Part shown: positions 16,286 through 25,182 of the stretch, piece after piece
Layout of the letters: each line of letters begins with the position of its first letter
How positions within the stretch are numbered: the first letter of the stretch is position 1
From: CAYJLW01 sp964370965
GTDB taxonomy: Bacteria; Actinomycetota; Acidimicrobiia; UBA2766
Reading direction: 5' to 3'
DNA: 55,463 bases
NCBI GenBank assembly: GCA_964370965.1
Contig: CAYJLW010000020.1
Location: 1-55,463, forward strand
Notes under the pieces: model-generated
The model's input: only the letters and a program-made list of their open reading frames with translations
Databases searched by the model: none
What the model was told of the DNA's origin: nothing
Position numbers and translations under genes: made by a program

Positions 16286-17248
16286 GTGACGGAAGCCACC
16301 CTCTCCGCCGCCGACCCCTGGGCGCGCCGGTTCCTCGCCTGGGTGGGGGAGCGGTTCAACCTCGCGCAGATGCTGCCCTTCGCCACCGTCCTCTACGCCG
16401 CTGCCCTGCTCTCGGGCCGGGCCGCCTCCGGTTCCGGCGAGCTCGCCGTGGGGACCGGGGACCTCCGCGGCCTCGCCGCCTTCTTCTGCTTCCTTCTCAT
16501 GCTGCGGGTCTTCGACGAGCACAAGGATTACGAGATCGACTGCCTGAACCATCCCGGCCGGGTGCTGCAACGCGGCCTCGTCACCCTCGACCAGCTCAAG
16601 GTCGTGGGCGGGGTGGCGATCGCCGTGCAGCTCGTCATGTCGCTGTGGATCGACGGCGGGCCCGGCCCTGTCACGGCCACGTGGGGGGTCGTGATCGCCT
16701 GGAGCCTCCTCATGGCCAGGGAGTTCTTCTGCGGGGCGTGGCTGAGCCGGCGGCTCGTGCTCTACGCCGTGTCCCACATGGTGGTCCTGCCCATGGCGAT
16801 GGTGTGGGCGTCAGCGATGGGTGCCGGGCGCGTGGCCCTCACCGGGGAGGTCGTGATCGTGGCGGCTTTCGCTTTCTGCACCGGCTTCGTCGCCGAGGTC
16901 ACCCGCAAGATCCGGGCCCCGGGGGACGAACGCGAGACGGTCGACAGCTACTCGAAGGTGTTCGGGACGACCCGGGCGCCCCTCGTCGTCGTCGGCCTCC
17001 TCGCCGCCGGGACCGGCCTTCTCGCCGCCGCCGAGGTCGTCCTGGCCCAGGGTGCGGGGCGCGTCCTCGGATGCGCCGCCGCGGGCGCCCTCTTCGCCGT
17101 GGCCGCCCTGCCCTACCTCGCCTTCTCCCGTTCGCCGTCGGCGTCGGGCGCGAAGAAGATGGAGGCGGGGGGCGGGGTCTTCCTCCTCGGCGGCTACACG
17201 ACCGTGATCGTCACCTTCGCCCTCACCCGGGGGCTGCAGTGGACCTGA
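16286..17248 (+). CDS. UbiA-superfamily prenyltransferase
   Basis: 320 residues from a GTG four bases after the fusion-gene stop; a GTG at 16271 is an alternative. About eight membrane helices. The first Asp-rich motif is VFDEHKDYEID (DxxxDxxxD) followed by GRVLQRGLVTLDQLK. The second lies in RKIRAPGDERETVDSYSK. These bind Mg-diphosphate in UbiA enzymes, which attach prenyl groups to aromatic or glycerol-type acceptors. Class of acceptor cannot be read from sequence. Its end overlaps the dikinase gene by ten bases, so translation is coupled. The cluster context suggests synthesis of a prenylated lipid or quinone-like compound. Confidence 0.8.
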   Translation: MTEATLSAADPWARRFLAWVGERFNLAQMLPFATVLYAAALLSGRAASGSGELAVGTGDLRGLAAFFCFLLMLRVFDEHKDYEIDCLNHPGRVLQRGLVTLDQLKVVGGVAIAVQLVMSLWIDGGPGPVTATWGVVIAWSLLMAREFFCGAWLSRRLVLYAVSHMVVLPMAMVWASAMGAGRVALTGEVVIVAAFAFCTGFVAEVTRKIRAPGDERETVDSYSKVFGTTRAPLVVVGLLAAGTGLLAAAEVVLAQGAGRVLGCAAAGALFAVAALPYLAFSRSPSASGAKKMEAGGGVFLLGGYTTVIVTFALTRGLQWT

Positions 17249-19917
17249 TCGCACCCGGGGACGCCGGTCGCCTCATCGGCCTCGGGGAGGCGGCGATCGG
17301 GGGCAAGGCGGCCGGTCTCGCCCGCCTCCTCGCCGCCGGTGCCCGGGTGCCGCCCTTCTTCGTAGTCCTCGCGGACGCGTTCACCGCCCACACCGCCGGG
17401 GACGCCGTGGCGGGAGCGCTGGCGACGCTGCGCGAGACGTCACCGGCGGATCCCGGTGCCGCCCACCTGGTCCGCGACGCCGTCGTCGCTGCCCCCCTCG
17501 ACGCCCGGGTGCGCGAGGCTGTCGGTGTGGGCGCCGCCCACCTGGGCGGGGGGCCCTTCGCCGTGCGCAGCTCCATGGTGGGCGAGGACGCCGCCGCCCA
17601 CTCCTTCGCCGGCCAGCTCGACTCCGTCCTCAACGTCGCCGGCCGCGACTCGGTCCTCGCCGCCGCCATCCTGACCTGCTGGGCGTCCGCATACAGCGAC
17701 CGTGCCGTCGCCTACCGGGCGCATGCCGGCATTCCCGTGGCAGACGTCCGCATGGGCGTCGTCGTCCAGGAGATGGTCGCAGGGGACGTCTCCGGGGTGC
17801 TCTTCACCGCCAACCCCGTGACCCGCCGTCGTCACGAATGCCTCCTGAGCGCCACATGGGGACTGGGCGAAGGCGTCGTGAGCGGGGCCTGCGACGCCGA
17901 CGAGTACGTCTGGGCCGACGGCGGGGAACGCTCCGCCCGGGTCCCCGTCAAGGAGACGCGCATCGTCCCGGCGCCCGACGTGGGCACGGCCGAGGAGCCC
18001 GTGGCCGACCCGGACCGCGAGCGCCGCTGCCTGGCGCCGCGGGACGTCGACCGCGTCTGTAGCGAGGGCGTCCGCCTCGCAGGGGAGCTCGGAGGCCCCC
18101 TCGACGTGGAGTGGACGCTGCGGGGCGGGGACCTCTTCGTCCTGCAGGCCCGCCCGGTCACCTCCCGCCTCGACGCCGACGAGCCCCTCGTGGTGTGGGA
18201 CAACAGCAACATCCAGGAGAGCTACTGCGGCGTCACGACCCCGCTCACCTTCTCCTTCGCTTCCCGGGCCTACGCCACCGTCTACGAGCAGACGATGCGC
18301 ATGGCGGGTCTCTCCGAGGAGGCGGTCGCCGGGCATCGTCCCGTGCTGGAGAACCTCCTCGGCCTCGTGCAGGGGCGGGTGTACTACAACATCAACAACT
18401 GGTACCGCTGCCTGCTCCTCATGCCCACGTCCTTCGGGCGCTCCAAGGAGGACATGGAGGCGATGATGGGCCTGGAGGAGCCCGTGGACTTCGTGTCCCC
18501 CCCGGAGCTGTCGGCCGGGGCCAAGGTGCGCCGGCTGCCGGGACTCGCCCGCCTCGCCGCCGTCATGGTGCGCCGCTTCGCCGTCCTCGACCGCGACGTC
18601 GGGCGCTTCCTCGCGCACTTCGACGCCGTGTACGCCTCCGTCGACCGCGGAGCCCTCGCCGGGGCGTCCTACTCCGAGCTCGTGGGGACGCTCGACACCC
18701 TTCGGCGGGAGCTGCTGGAACGCTGGACGACCCCGATCGTGAACGACGCCCGCGTCATGATGACGGCGGGTTCCCTCCGGCGTGCCCTGCGCCGCCTCTT
18801 CGGGGACGAGGCCGCCGTCCTCCAGAACGACCTCATGAGCGGCGAGGAGGGCCTCGAGTCCGTCGCCCCCACGCGGATGCTCCTGCGCATCGCGGCTGCC
18901 GCCCGGCGCGACCCCGCGACGACAGCGGCCCTCCGCGGCGGCCCCGCCGCGCAGGCCTACCGGGACGCCGTCGCCCGGGGGGGCGAGGTGGCCGAAGGTC
19001 TGAGGGAGTACGTGGAACGCTACGGCGACCGGGTCATGGGCGAGCTGAAGCTGGAGACCGTGACGCTGCGCGAGGACCCGGGCTTCGTCGTGGAGATCCT
19101 GCGGAACTACCTCGACCGCCCCGACCTCGACCCCGACGGCCTCTCGGCCGCGGAGCACGAGCACCGCCGGGCCGCCGAGGCGCGGGTCCGGGGCGCCGCC
19201 GGGGCGCTGGGCTGGGCCCGCCTGAAACGCAAGATCGTGGCGACCCGCGCGGCCGTGAAGAACAGGGAGGCCATGCGTCTCTCCCGCACCCGCATGTTCG
19301 GCCTCTACCGCGACACCTACCTGGCGATCGGGCGCCGCCTCGTCGAGGCCGGCCGCCTGGAGAGCGCCCGTGACGTCTTCTACCTCACGGTCGAGGAGAT
19401 CGAGGCCTTCCACGACGGCCGGGCGGTCGGCGGCGACCTCGCCGGCCTCGTCCGGCTCCGGGAGGCCGAGTTCGCCGCCTACGAGAAGGTCGACCTCCCC
19501 CACCGGATCGTGACACGGGGTGCGGCCGGGGCCGCTGACACCACCCCACCCGGCCCGTCCGCCCCGGAGCCCGCCGGAGGCGGCGTGATGCGGGGAACGC
19601 CCTGCTACCCGGGTGTCGTGGAGTCCGCCGTGCAGGTCGTCACGAGCCCGCAGGACAGCCTGTCGGTGAACGGGCGCATCCTCGTGGCCGTGCGCACCGA
19701 TCCCGGTTGGGCGCCGCTGTTCCCCACGACGAGCGGGATCCTCGTGGAGCGGGGAAGCACCCTGTCGCACTCGGCCGTCGTCGCCCGCGAGCTCGGTATC
19801 CCCGCCATCGTGGGCGTCCCCGACGTCACGCGGATCCTGCGCAGCGGCGACTTCGTCCGCATGGACGGCGGCGCCGGCACCGTGGAGCGCATCGACGGCG
19901 CCGGCGAGGTCACGTGA
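17239..19917 (+). CDS. PEP synthase/rifampin phosphotransferase-like dikinase
   Basis: 892 residues from a GTG inside the UbiA gene end. Order: an ATP-grasp domain (about 1-310; GGKAAGLARLL, FAVRSSMVGED, QEMVAGDVSGVLFTANP, DVEWTLRGG, LQARPV), a long helical middle domain beginning WDNSNIQESYCGVTTPLTFSF as in rifampin phosphotransferases, and a C-terminal swivelling His domain with STLSHSAVVARELGIPA (phospho-acceptor His near 844). There is no PEP-binding TIM barrel, so it is not a pyruvate dikinase. It probably transfers the ATP beta-phosphate through His to a hydroxyl or phosphate. Target unknown, probably a cluster intermediate. Confidence 0.82.
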   Translation: MDLIAPGDAGRLIGLGEAAIGGKAAGLARLLAAGARVPPFFVVLADAFTAHTAGDAVAGALATLRETSPADPGAAHLVRDAVVAAPLDARVREAVGVGAAHLGGGPFAVRSSMVGEDAAAHSFAGQLDSVLNVAGRDSVLAAAILTCWASAYSDRAVAYRAHAGIPVADVRMGVVVQEMVAGDVSGVLFTANPVTRRRHECLLSATWGLGEGVVSGACDADEYVWADGGERSARVPVKETRIVPAPDVGTAEEPVADPDRERRCLAPRDVDRVCSEGVRLAGELGGPLDVEWTLRGGDLFVLQARPVTSRLDADEPLVVWDNSNIQESYCGVTTPLTFSFASRAYATVYEQTMRMAGLSEEAVAGHRPVLENLLGLVQGRVYYNINNWYRCLLLMPTSFGRSKEDMEAMMGLEEPVDFVSPPELSAGAKVRRLPGLARLAAVMVRRFAVLDRDVGRFLAHFDAVYASVDRGALAGASYSELVGTLDTLRRELLERWTTPIVNDARVMMTAGSLRRALRRLFGDEAAVLQNDLMSGEEGLESVAPTRMLLRIAAAARRDPATTAALRGGPAAQAYRDAVARGGEVAEGLREYVERYGDRVMGELKLETVTLREDPGFVVEILRNYLDRPDLDPDGLSAAEHEHRRAAEARVRGAAGALGWARLKRKIVATRAAVKNREAMRLSRTRMFGLYRDTYLAIGRRLVEAGRLESARDVFYLTVEEIEAFHDGRAVGGDLAGLVRLREAEFAAYEKVDLPHRIVTRGAAGAADTTPPGPSAPEPAGGGVMRGTPCYPGVVESAVQVVTSPQDSLSVNGRILVAVRTDPGWAPLFPTTSGILVERGSTLSHSAVVARELGIPAIVGVPDVTRILRSGDFVRMDGGAGTVERIDGAGEVT

Positions 19918-21098
19918 TCCGGGGCCCTTCCGCCCCCGCTCCCGCCGCCAGGGCCGCGGTTCCCGCGGCCCTGCCCGAGGGGTTCCTCGACCTCCCCGCC
20001 CTGGTCTACGAGGACGACCCGATGTGGATCCCCGAAGAGCCCGAGGACGTCACCGCCGCGTTCTCACCTGCCAACCCGTGGCTCGACGAAGGCCGGGCCG
20101 CCACCTGGTGCATCCCGGGGCGTGCCCGCGTGGCGGCGTTCTGGCATCCCGCGACCCTGATCGGGGGCGAGCCCGCCGCCTTCTTCGGCTACTGGGAGAC
20201 CACGGGAGACCATGACGCGAGCGCCGCCCTGTTCGCCGAGGTCGCTACCTGGGCCCGTGGGCAGGGCGCCCTCGCTCTGTACGGCCCCGTGAACTTCACG
20301 ACCTACGGCATCTACCGCCTCCGGGTGAGCGCCGAGGCCGGCGCCGTGACGTTCCCCGGGGAGCCCTACAACCCGCCGGGCTACCCGGCGCTCCTGGAGT
20401 CCCTCGGCTTCACGGCCCACCACCACTACAACACCCGCCTGTTCGATCTCACCCCGGAGCTCCTCGACGGCCTCCTGGCGTCCTTCCGGCCCGTCCGGGA
20501 GCAGCTCTTCGAGGAGGGGTTCCGCTTCGTCCCCCTCGACGAAGACCTCTGGATGCGCTCCCTGCCGGAGGTTCACGCCCTCGTGGACTCGGCCTTCGGC
20601 GACAACTTCGCCTACACGCCGCTGCCCTACGAGACTTTCGCCCGGGTCTGCGGCCGTGCGTTCATCCGGAAGGCGTCGCCGCAGGCGAGCATGATGGCGT
20701 TCGCTCCGGACGGCTCGGTGGCCGCGTTCATCATGAGCTACCCGCACTACGGCCCCCTCGTCACCGCCGGGGCGGGACAGGCGCGTGTGCGGGTCTCCGA
20801 CCTCGACGTGGACGTGCACCTCCCGCGCCTCGTGGAGGCCGTGAACCCGGACAGGCCGGCGATGGTCGGCAAGACCGCCGGCACGCGCCCGGACCTGCAA
20901 CGCCGGGGCCTGCAGCCCGCCCTCTACGCCACCTGCATCGAGGGTATGGACGGCGCCTTCGGGAGCGGATTCGGGGCCCTGTCGCGAGACGACAACCCCA
21001 CGCAGGGCTACGCCGCCGGGGCCGACGAGAACGTCCGCTGGTACGCGCTGTACCGCAAGGACCTGCAAGGCCCCGACCCCCTCCGGGCGCGCGCATGA
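19914..21098 (+). CDS. Large GNAT-like acyltransferase, function unknown
   Basis: 394 residues from a GTG overlapping the dikinase stop (GTGA). The middle contains YGPVNFTTYGIYRLRV and YNPPGYPALLESLGF, which resemble an uncharacterised family of about 380-residue GNAT proteins. The second half has TRPDLQRRGLQPALYA, close to the acetyl-CoA-binding RxxGxG/A motif. An N-terminal Ala/Pro-rich leader precedes the fold. It could acylate an amino group such as that introduced by the BtaA homologue. Coupled to the permease by ATGA. Assignment rests on motif resemblance only. Confidence 0.5.
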   Translation: MIRGPSAPAPAARAAVPAALPEGFLDLPALVYEDDPMWIPEEPEDVTAAFSPANPWLDEGRAATWCIPGRARVAAFWHPATLIGGEPAAFFGYWETTGDHDASAALFAEVATWARGQGALALYGPVNFTTYGIYRLRVSAEAGAVTFPGEPYNPPGYPALLESLGFTAHHHYNTRLFDLTPELLDGLLASFRPVREQLFEEGFRFVPLDEDLWMRSLPEVHALVDSAFGDNFAYTPLPYETFARVCGRAFIRKASPQASMMAFAPDGSVAAFIMSYPHYGPLVTAGAGQARVRVSDLDVDVHLPRLVEAVNPDRPAMVGKTAGTRPDLQRRGLQPALYATCIEGMDGAFGSGFGALSRDDNPTQGYAAGADENVRWYALYRKDLQGPDPLRARA

Positions 21099-23620
21099 CG
21101 CTCTTCCGACGCGTGCATCTCGGCGCTCTCTGGAACGACCGGGTGCGGTCGCTCTTCGCCGTCGTCGGCATCACGACGGGTGTGAGCGTCGTCGTCGGGA
21201 TCACGATGCTGAACCTCCAGATCGGCCGGGCCTTCGACGGCCTCGCGCCCCGGATCGCGGCCCAAGGCGGCAGCGTCCTCCAGGTGACGCCCGTCGTCCA
21301 GGGCCGCCTCCCCGAGGCGGTCTTCGACGACGTCGCCCGCGTCGCCGGGTCGCGCTCGACGATTCCCATGGTCTCAGACCTCACGCCGCTGGTCGCCGGG
21401 AGCCGCACGGCCGGCGTCCTTCTCGTGGGGGCGGACTGCCGCCTCGAACTTCTCGTGGGCGACGTCGACTGTGCCCGGCTGCGGCGCCGCCCCCCGGCGC
21501 CCGGGCCTGGCACGCCCGTGGCGCTCACCCCTGAGGCCGCCGCGGCGCTCGGGGTCGAGGCCGGTGACCCCTTGGCGTTGCCCGGCGGTGCGGCGGGTGC
21601 CGCCCGGGTGGGCTGGATCATGCGCCACGACCGCCGCCTCAGCGCCGTCAACCGGGGGTTCGTCGCCCTCGCCGACAGCATCCCGGCGGCGCAGGACCTT
21701 CTGGGGCGCCCCGGATACCTCACCGACGTCTTCGTCGTGACCCGTTCCGCGGGCGTCGAGAGCCGTCTCGCCCGCGTCCTCGGGGGCGTCGCCACGGTGG
21801 GGCAGCCCCGGGGCCGCATGCCGCCGGCGCTCGTCACCGTGCGCCAGGCGATCTCCTCCATGTCCCTCGTCGGCCTCCTCATCGGGATCCTCATCGCCGT
21901 GAACACGGTGGCGCTGGCGCTCGCCCACCGCCGCTCCACGCTGGGGACATTGTCGGCGCTCGGGGCGACAGGCAGGCGGGTCTTCGCCGGCTTCCTGGGC
22001 GAGGGGGCGATCCTCGGCGTCCTGGGCGGTGCCCTCGCCGTCGTCCCCGGCTACCTGCTGGGCGCGTTCCTGCTCCACAGCTACGGCGACTCGCTCCTGG
22101 CGGGGACGGGAGCGCGACTGGACGCCGCCTTCGACCCCGCTGTCGTGGGCACCGGCCTCGCCGCGGGCATCACCGCCGGCCTCCTTGCCGTCGCCGTCCC
22201 CGCCCTCGGGGTCCTGCGCGCCGGGCCGCTCGCGGCGATGGGCGGTGTCACGGTGACCCCGCCCGGGCGCCGCCTCCCGCTCTGGCTGGTCCCCGCCGGC
22301 GTGGCCGTTGCCGCCGCCGGTCTTCTCACGGCGGCCCGTTTCGGGGAGGGGCGGGCACCGCAGATGGCGGGCACGCTCTCGCTCAGCACAGGGATGTTCG
22401 GGATCGTGCTCGTGGCGTTCGCGATCGTGCCCCCGGGCGCGTCCGCCCTCGCCGGTCTCGCAGGCCGTTTCTGGCCGGCCGTGGGCCGCCTCGTCCGGGC
22501 TGACGTCGACAGGCTGCCGCTGTGGATAGCGGCGACCGCCGCCACGCTGGCGATCGGGGTGGGCTTCGCGGCAGGCTTCTCGAGCCTCGGCACCCTCGGG
22601 GGACGCACGGCGGAGGGCCTCTTCGAGCGCGCCCTGGCCGGTGCCGTCCTCGTGAGCCCCCAGGGGCCCTGGGACCAGGCCGAGGGCCACGTCAGCGACG
22701 CCGTCTCGCGCCGTGCGAGTCGTGCCCTTCCGAGTGCCCGGACGGCTGCGCGCCTGCGGGCGATCATCCCCGGCGCGTCCCCGCGGGTCGTGATCGGGGT
22801 GGCCCCCGGGTCGTGGCTCGCCCGCCGCCTCGTCCGTGTCCCGGGGGGGGCCGACGGCGTGTTCGCGCGGGTGCGCCGGGGCGGGGTGGCGCTCTCGGAC
22901 GTGGCGGCGGGGCGTCTCGGGGCGGACGCCGGTGACACGGTCACGCTCACCACCGTGGCCGGACCACGACGGTTCCGGGTGGCGGGGGTGTTCACGCCCG
23001 GCTTCGTGGACGACTCCACGATCGGGGACTGGGTCGTCGTCTCCGAGGACGCCGCCGCCGAACACTGGGCTGCGACGCGGGAGCAGGTGGCGTTCCTGCC
23101 CGAAGGGGACGGCGACGCCGCCGGAGCGGCGGCAGCCCGTCTCAGTGCCGTTGTGGGTACGGCGCGGGTGTACGACGGGGCGGCCTGGCGGCGGGCGGTG
23201 CGTCCCGGCTGGGGACGGTTCTTCCGGCCGTTCACGATCACCGGCTACCTCCTCATGCTGGCGGCGGGTCTCGCCGTGGCGAACCTCCTCCTGCTCGGGC
23301 TCGTGCAGCGTCGCCGGGAGCGGGCCGGGCTGCGGGCAATCGGCATGGAGCCGGGCACGGAACGCGCCGTGCTGGTCGTGGAGACCGCCGCTATGACCGT
23401 CCTCGGGGTCGTCGTGGGTCTCGGCGCCACCCTCCTGTTCTCGTGGCTTCTCGCCCTGTCGTCGCCGGTGTTCTACGGCTTCCGCCTCGACTGGGGGGTC
23501 GTCCCGGGGGCTCTGGCGCTCGGCGTGGGCGCCGCCGTGGTGGTGGCGGCGGCGGGACTCGCTTGGCCGCTGGTAGCCGCGGGACGCCTCTCCGTAGTCG
23601 AGGAACTCCGCGGGGAGTAG
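21095..23620 (+). CDS. FtsX/MacB-type ABC transporter permease
   Basis: 841 residues. One N-terminal TM (about 22-42) is followed by a periplasmic MacB-like region. A block of TMs around residues 260-420 includes the FtsX core AHRRSTLGTLSALGATGRRVFAGFLGEGAILG, then further TMs to about 510. A second extracytoplasmic region follows, and a C-terminal FtsX domain (LLLGLVQRRRERAGLRAIGMEPG). This is the double-FtsX layout of lipoprotein- or lipid-handling exporters. No ABC ATPase lies beside it, so the motor must be elsewhere. As last gene of the cluster it is the natural candidate to release or translocate the product. Confidence 0.88.
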   Translation: MTLFRRVHLGALWNDRVRSLFAVVGITTGVSVVVGITMLNLQIGRAFDGLAPRIAAQGGSVLQVTPVVQGRLPEAVFDDVARVAGSRSTIPMVSDLTPLVAGSRTAGVLLVGADCRLELLVGDVDCARLRRRPPAPGPGTPVALTPEAAAALGVEAGDPLALPGGAAGAARVGWIMRHDRRLSAVNRGFVALADSIPAAQDLLGRPGYLTDVFVVTRSAGVESRLARVLGGVATVGQPRGRMPPALVTVRQAISSMSLVGLLIGILIAVNTVALALAHRRSTLGTLSALGATGRRVFAGFLGEGAILGVLGGALAVVPGYLLGAFLLHSYGDSLLAGTGARLDAAFDPAVVGTGLAAGITAGLLAVAVPALGVLRAGPLAAMGGVTVTPPGRRLPLWLVPAGVAVAAAGLLTAARFGEGRAPQMAGTLSLSTGMFGIVLVAFAIVPPGASALAGLAGRFWPAVGRLVRADVDRLPLWIAATAATLAIGVGFAAGFSSLGTLGGRTAEGLFERALAGAVLVSPQGPWDQAEGHVSDAVSRRASRALPSARTAARLRAIIPGASPRVVIGVAPGSWLARRLVRVPGGADGVFARVRRGGVALSDVAAGRLGADAGDTVTLTTVAGPRRFRVAGVFTPGFVDDSTIGDWVVVSEDAAAEHWAATREQVAFLPEGDGDAAGAAAARLSAVVGTARVYDGAAWRRAVRPGWGRFFRPFTITGYLLMLAAGLAVANLLLLGLVQRRRERAGLRAIGMEPGTERAVLVVETAAMTVLGVVVGLGATLLFSWLLALSSPVFYGFRLDWGVVPGALALGVGAAVVVAAAGLAWPLVAAGRLSVVEELRGE

Positions 23621-23628
23621 GCCCGGGG

Positions 23629-23700
23629 TGCGCACGCCACCGGCGGTACGCACGCAACGGGTGGTACGCACGCAACGGGTGGTACGCACGCAACCGGGCG
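23629..23700 (+). repeat. 18-bp tandem repeat, four units
   Basis: Four consecutive 18-base units of the form TACGCACGCAACGGGTGG: units two and three are identical, one and four diverge. It begins eight bases after the permease stop. It contains no inverted symmetry, so it is not a terminator hairpin, and units are contiguous, so it is not CRISPR. Confidence 0.85.
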
Positions 23701-23940
23701 CGCCACTGTCAGTTGTGACGCGCGGCGCGCCCGGTTTGGCGGGGAAGACGGTTCAGGAGGCCGTGGTCTCCCACTCGGGCTGCAGGGTGAAGGCCGGTTC
23801 CCCCGCTGGTACGTCAATGTGATGCCGTTGACCCGGGATACCGGGAGAACGGCTTCACTTTGGGCGTCCGCGAGGCCGGGGCGGGGCGGGTCTGCCGGGG
23901 CCGGGGCGGGCCGCGGGTCGCTCCGGGATCGGGATCGAGG
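23701..23940. other. Non-coding stretch at a convergent gene junction
   Basis: Together with the 18-bp repeat this makes a 320-base gene-free region between the permease and the convergent DinB-type gene. I see a GC-rich GCGCGGCGCGC segment near 23720 and a CCCGGGATACCGGG near 23831 that could form small hairpins, but no T-tract and no convincing coding frame. Confidence 0.5.
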
Positions 23941-24510
23941 TCAAGGGCGGCGGCCGGCGAGGTCGAGCATGCGGGTCTGCAAGGGCGCGTCCTCGTCCAC
24001 GTCGCCGCTGGGACCGTCACCGAAGTCGCCGGTCTCCGCGATGAAGGGCCCCATGGGCTCCATGGCCGCCCACACCTCTGCCACGAGGTCGGCGTCGAGC
24101 GCCTCCTCACCGCCGGTGGCGCGGGCGAGGTCCCAGGCGTGCAGCGTGAGGTCGCCTACCCGGAAGCCGATCAGCATGGCGCCGGGTATGTCGGCCATGG
24201 GGTGGTGACAGACACGCTCCAGGGCCCCCGGTTCGCCGAAGGCGGCAGCCTGGGCCGCGGCCTCGGCGACGGCCGTGTCCACCGGGTCCGCCCCGAGGAC
24301 GTCGGAGGCGATCGTGGCCATGGCCTCCTCGCGGCTGCAGCCGTCGAGGAGGCGCACGGCCATGCGGTTCCCGGCGGCGACGTGGTTCACGAGGCCCCGC
24401 ACGTCCCAGCCGGTGCAGGGCGTGGGCAGGTCCCACTGGTCGGGCCCGACTGCCCGGAGGCGGTGTTCGAACTCGGCGGTGGCGCGGGTGAGGCTCTCGA
24501 AGTTGTCCAC
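23941..24510 (-). CDS. DinB-fold, mycothiol-type maleylpyruvate isomerase N-terminal family protein (TIGR03086-like)
   Basis: 189 residues from GTG 24510. Typical features are an N-terminal helix (DNFESLTRATAEFEHRLRAV), PTPCTGWDVRGLVNHVAAGN with a metal-ligand His, and VGDLTLHAWDLARATG with a second His near residue 140. In this actinobacterial family the DinB four-helix bundle holds a metal and often uses mycothiol, but most members lack an assigned reaction. The start is supported by a -10-like TATGCT six bases upstream. Divergent from the Ddn-like gene. Confidence 0.8.
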   Translation of the reverse strand: MDNFESLTRATAEFEHRLRAVGPDQWDLPTPCTGWDVRGLVNHVAAGNRMAVRLLDGCSREEAMATIASDVLGADPVDTAVAEAAAQAAAFGEPGALERVCHHPMADIPGAMLIGFRVGDLTLHAWDLARATGGEEALDADLVAEVWAAMEPMGPFIAETGDFGDGPSGDVDEDAPLQTRMLDLAGRRP

Positions 24511-24516
24511 GGGGCG

Positions 24517-24522
24517 AGCATA
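24517..24522 (-). promoter_or_regulatory. Candidate leaderless -10 element of the DinB-type gene
   Basis: On the minus strand TATGCT ends six bases before the GTG start, with only CGCCCC between, so there is no room for a Shine-Dalgarno. Confidence 0.4.
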
Positions 24523-24585
24523 CGGCCCTGCGCGGCGTCGGGGTCCGTGCCAGCATGGAACCGATCCCAGGCGACGGAGGCGAGC

Positions 24586-25053
24586 GTGGACCGGACGGAG
24601 CAGTCGATGAAGATGCGCGGCACGGCGCGGGCCCGCATGATGGACCGGGTGCACAGGTTCGTGTACAGGGCGAGCGGAGGCCGTCTCCTGGGCCGCTTCG
24701 CGGACGACCAGGGCGACAGCCCGGTTCTGCTCCTCACGACCACGGGCCGCAAGACGGGCAAGGAGCGCACCCACCCCCTCCTGTACCTGCCTGACGGCGA
24801 CCGCTTCGTCGTCGTGGCCTCCAACAGCGGGGCTGACGCCCACCCCGCCTGGTACCGGAACCTCGAGGACAACCCGGCGGTCACGGTACAAGTGGGCAGG
24901 ACCCGCCGGGCGGCCAAGGCGCGCGTTGCCGGCGCTGACGAGCGTGAGGCCCTCTGGCCCCGCCTCAACGAGATGTACACCGGCTACGACGTGTACCAGG
25001 CCGACACCGACCGCGAGATCCCCGTCGTGGTGCTCGAACCCGCCGGCGACTGA
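24586..25053 (+). CDS. F420-dependent oxidoreductase, Ddn/DUF385 family
   Basis: 155 residues from GTG 24586, chosen because GGAGG lies about six bases upstream; the ATG at 24607 is an alternative. The split-barrel family motifs are clear: LLLTTTGRKTGKERTHPLLYL, FVVVASNSGADAHPAWYRNL and NPAVTVQVG, with NEMYTGYDVYQ near the end. Mycobacterial Ddn and relatives reduce quinones or activated alkenes with F420H2, so the organism presumably makes F420. Substrate unknown. Confidence 0.88.
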   Translation: MDRTEQSMKMRGTARARMMDRVHRFVYRASGGRLLGRFADDQGDSPVLLLTTTGRKTGKERTHPLLYLPDGDRFVVVASNSGADAHPAWYRNLEDNPAVTVQVGRTRRAAKARVAGADEREALWPRLNEMYTGYDVYQADTDREIPVVVLEPAGD

Positions 25054-25182
25054 AGGTCGGGAGGTGCGACGGGTGATCGGACGAAGGCCCCGCCGGGGAG
25101 TCCCGTCGGCCCGGGGGGATCCGGCGCCCTTGCCCGGGGGACGTGCCCGGAGTCGGCAAGTCGATCGTCGGGAGGACGTGCA

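Noticed and set aside
13393..16386. A 997-codon open frame antisense to the HMGR fusion gene
   Set aside because: It has His/Val/Gly/Glu-rich composition typical of the reverse strand of GC-rich codons, no domain, and overlaps a gene with clear catalytic motifs.
17440..19770. A 776-codon open frame antisense to the dikinase gene
   Set aside because: Shadow of a GC-rich gene; no recognisable protein features.
17239..19917. Pyruvate phosphate dikinase or true PEP synthase
   Set aside because: The C-terminal PEP/pyruvate TIM barrel is missing and the middle region resembles rifampin-phosphotransferase-type enzymes.
10557..23620. Canonical mevalonate pathway or complete DGTS operon
   Set aside because: Only an HMGR-like domain and a BtaA homologue are present; HMG-CoA synthase, mevalonate kinases and BtaB are not seen.
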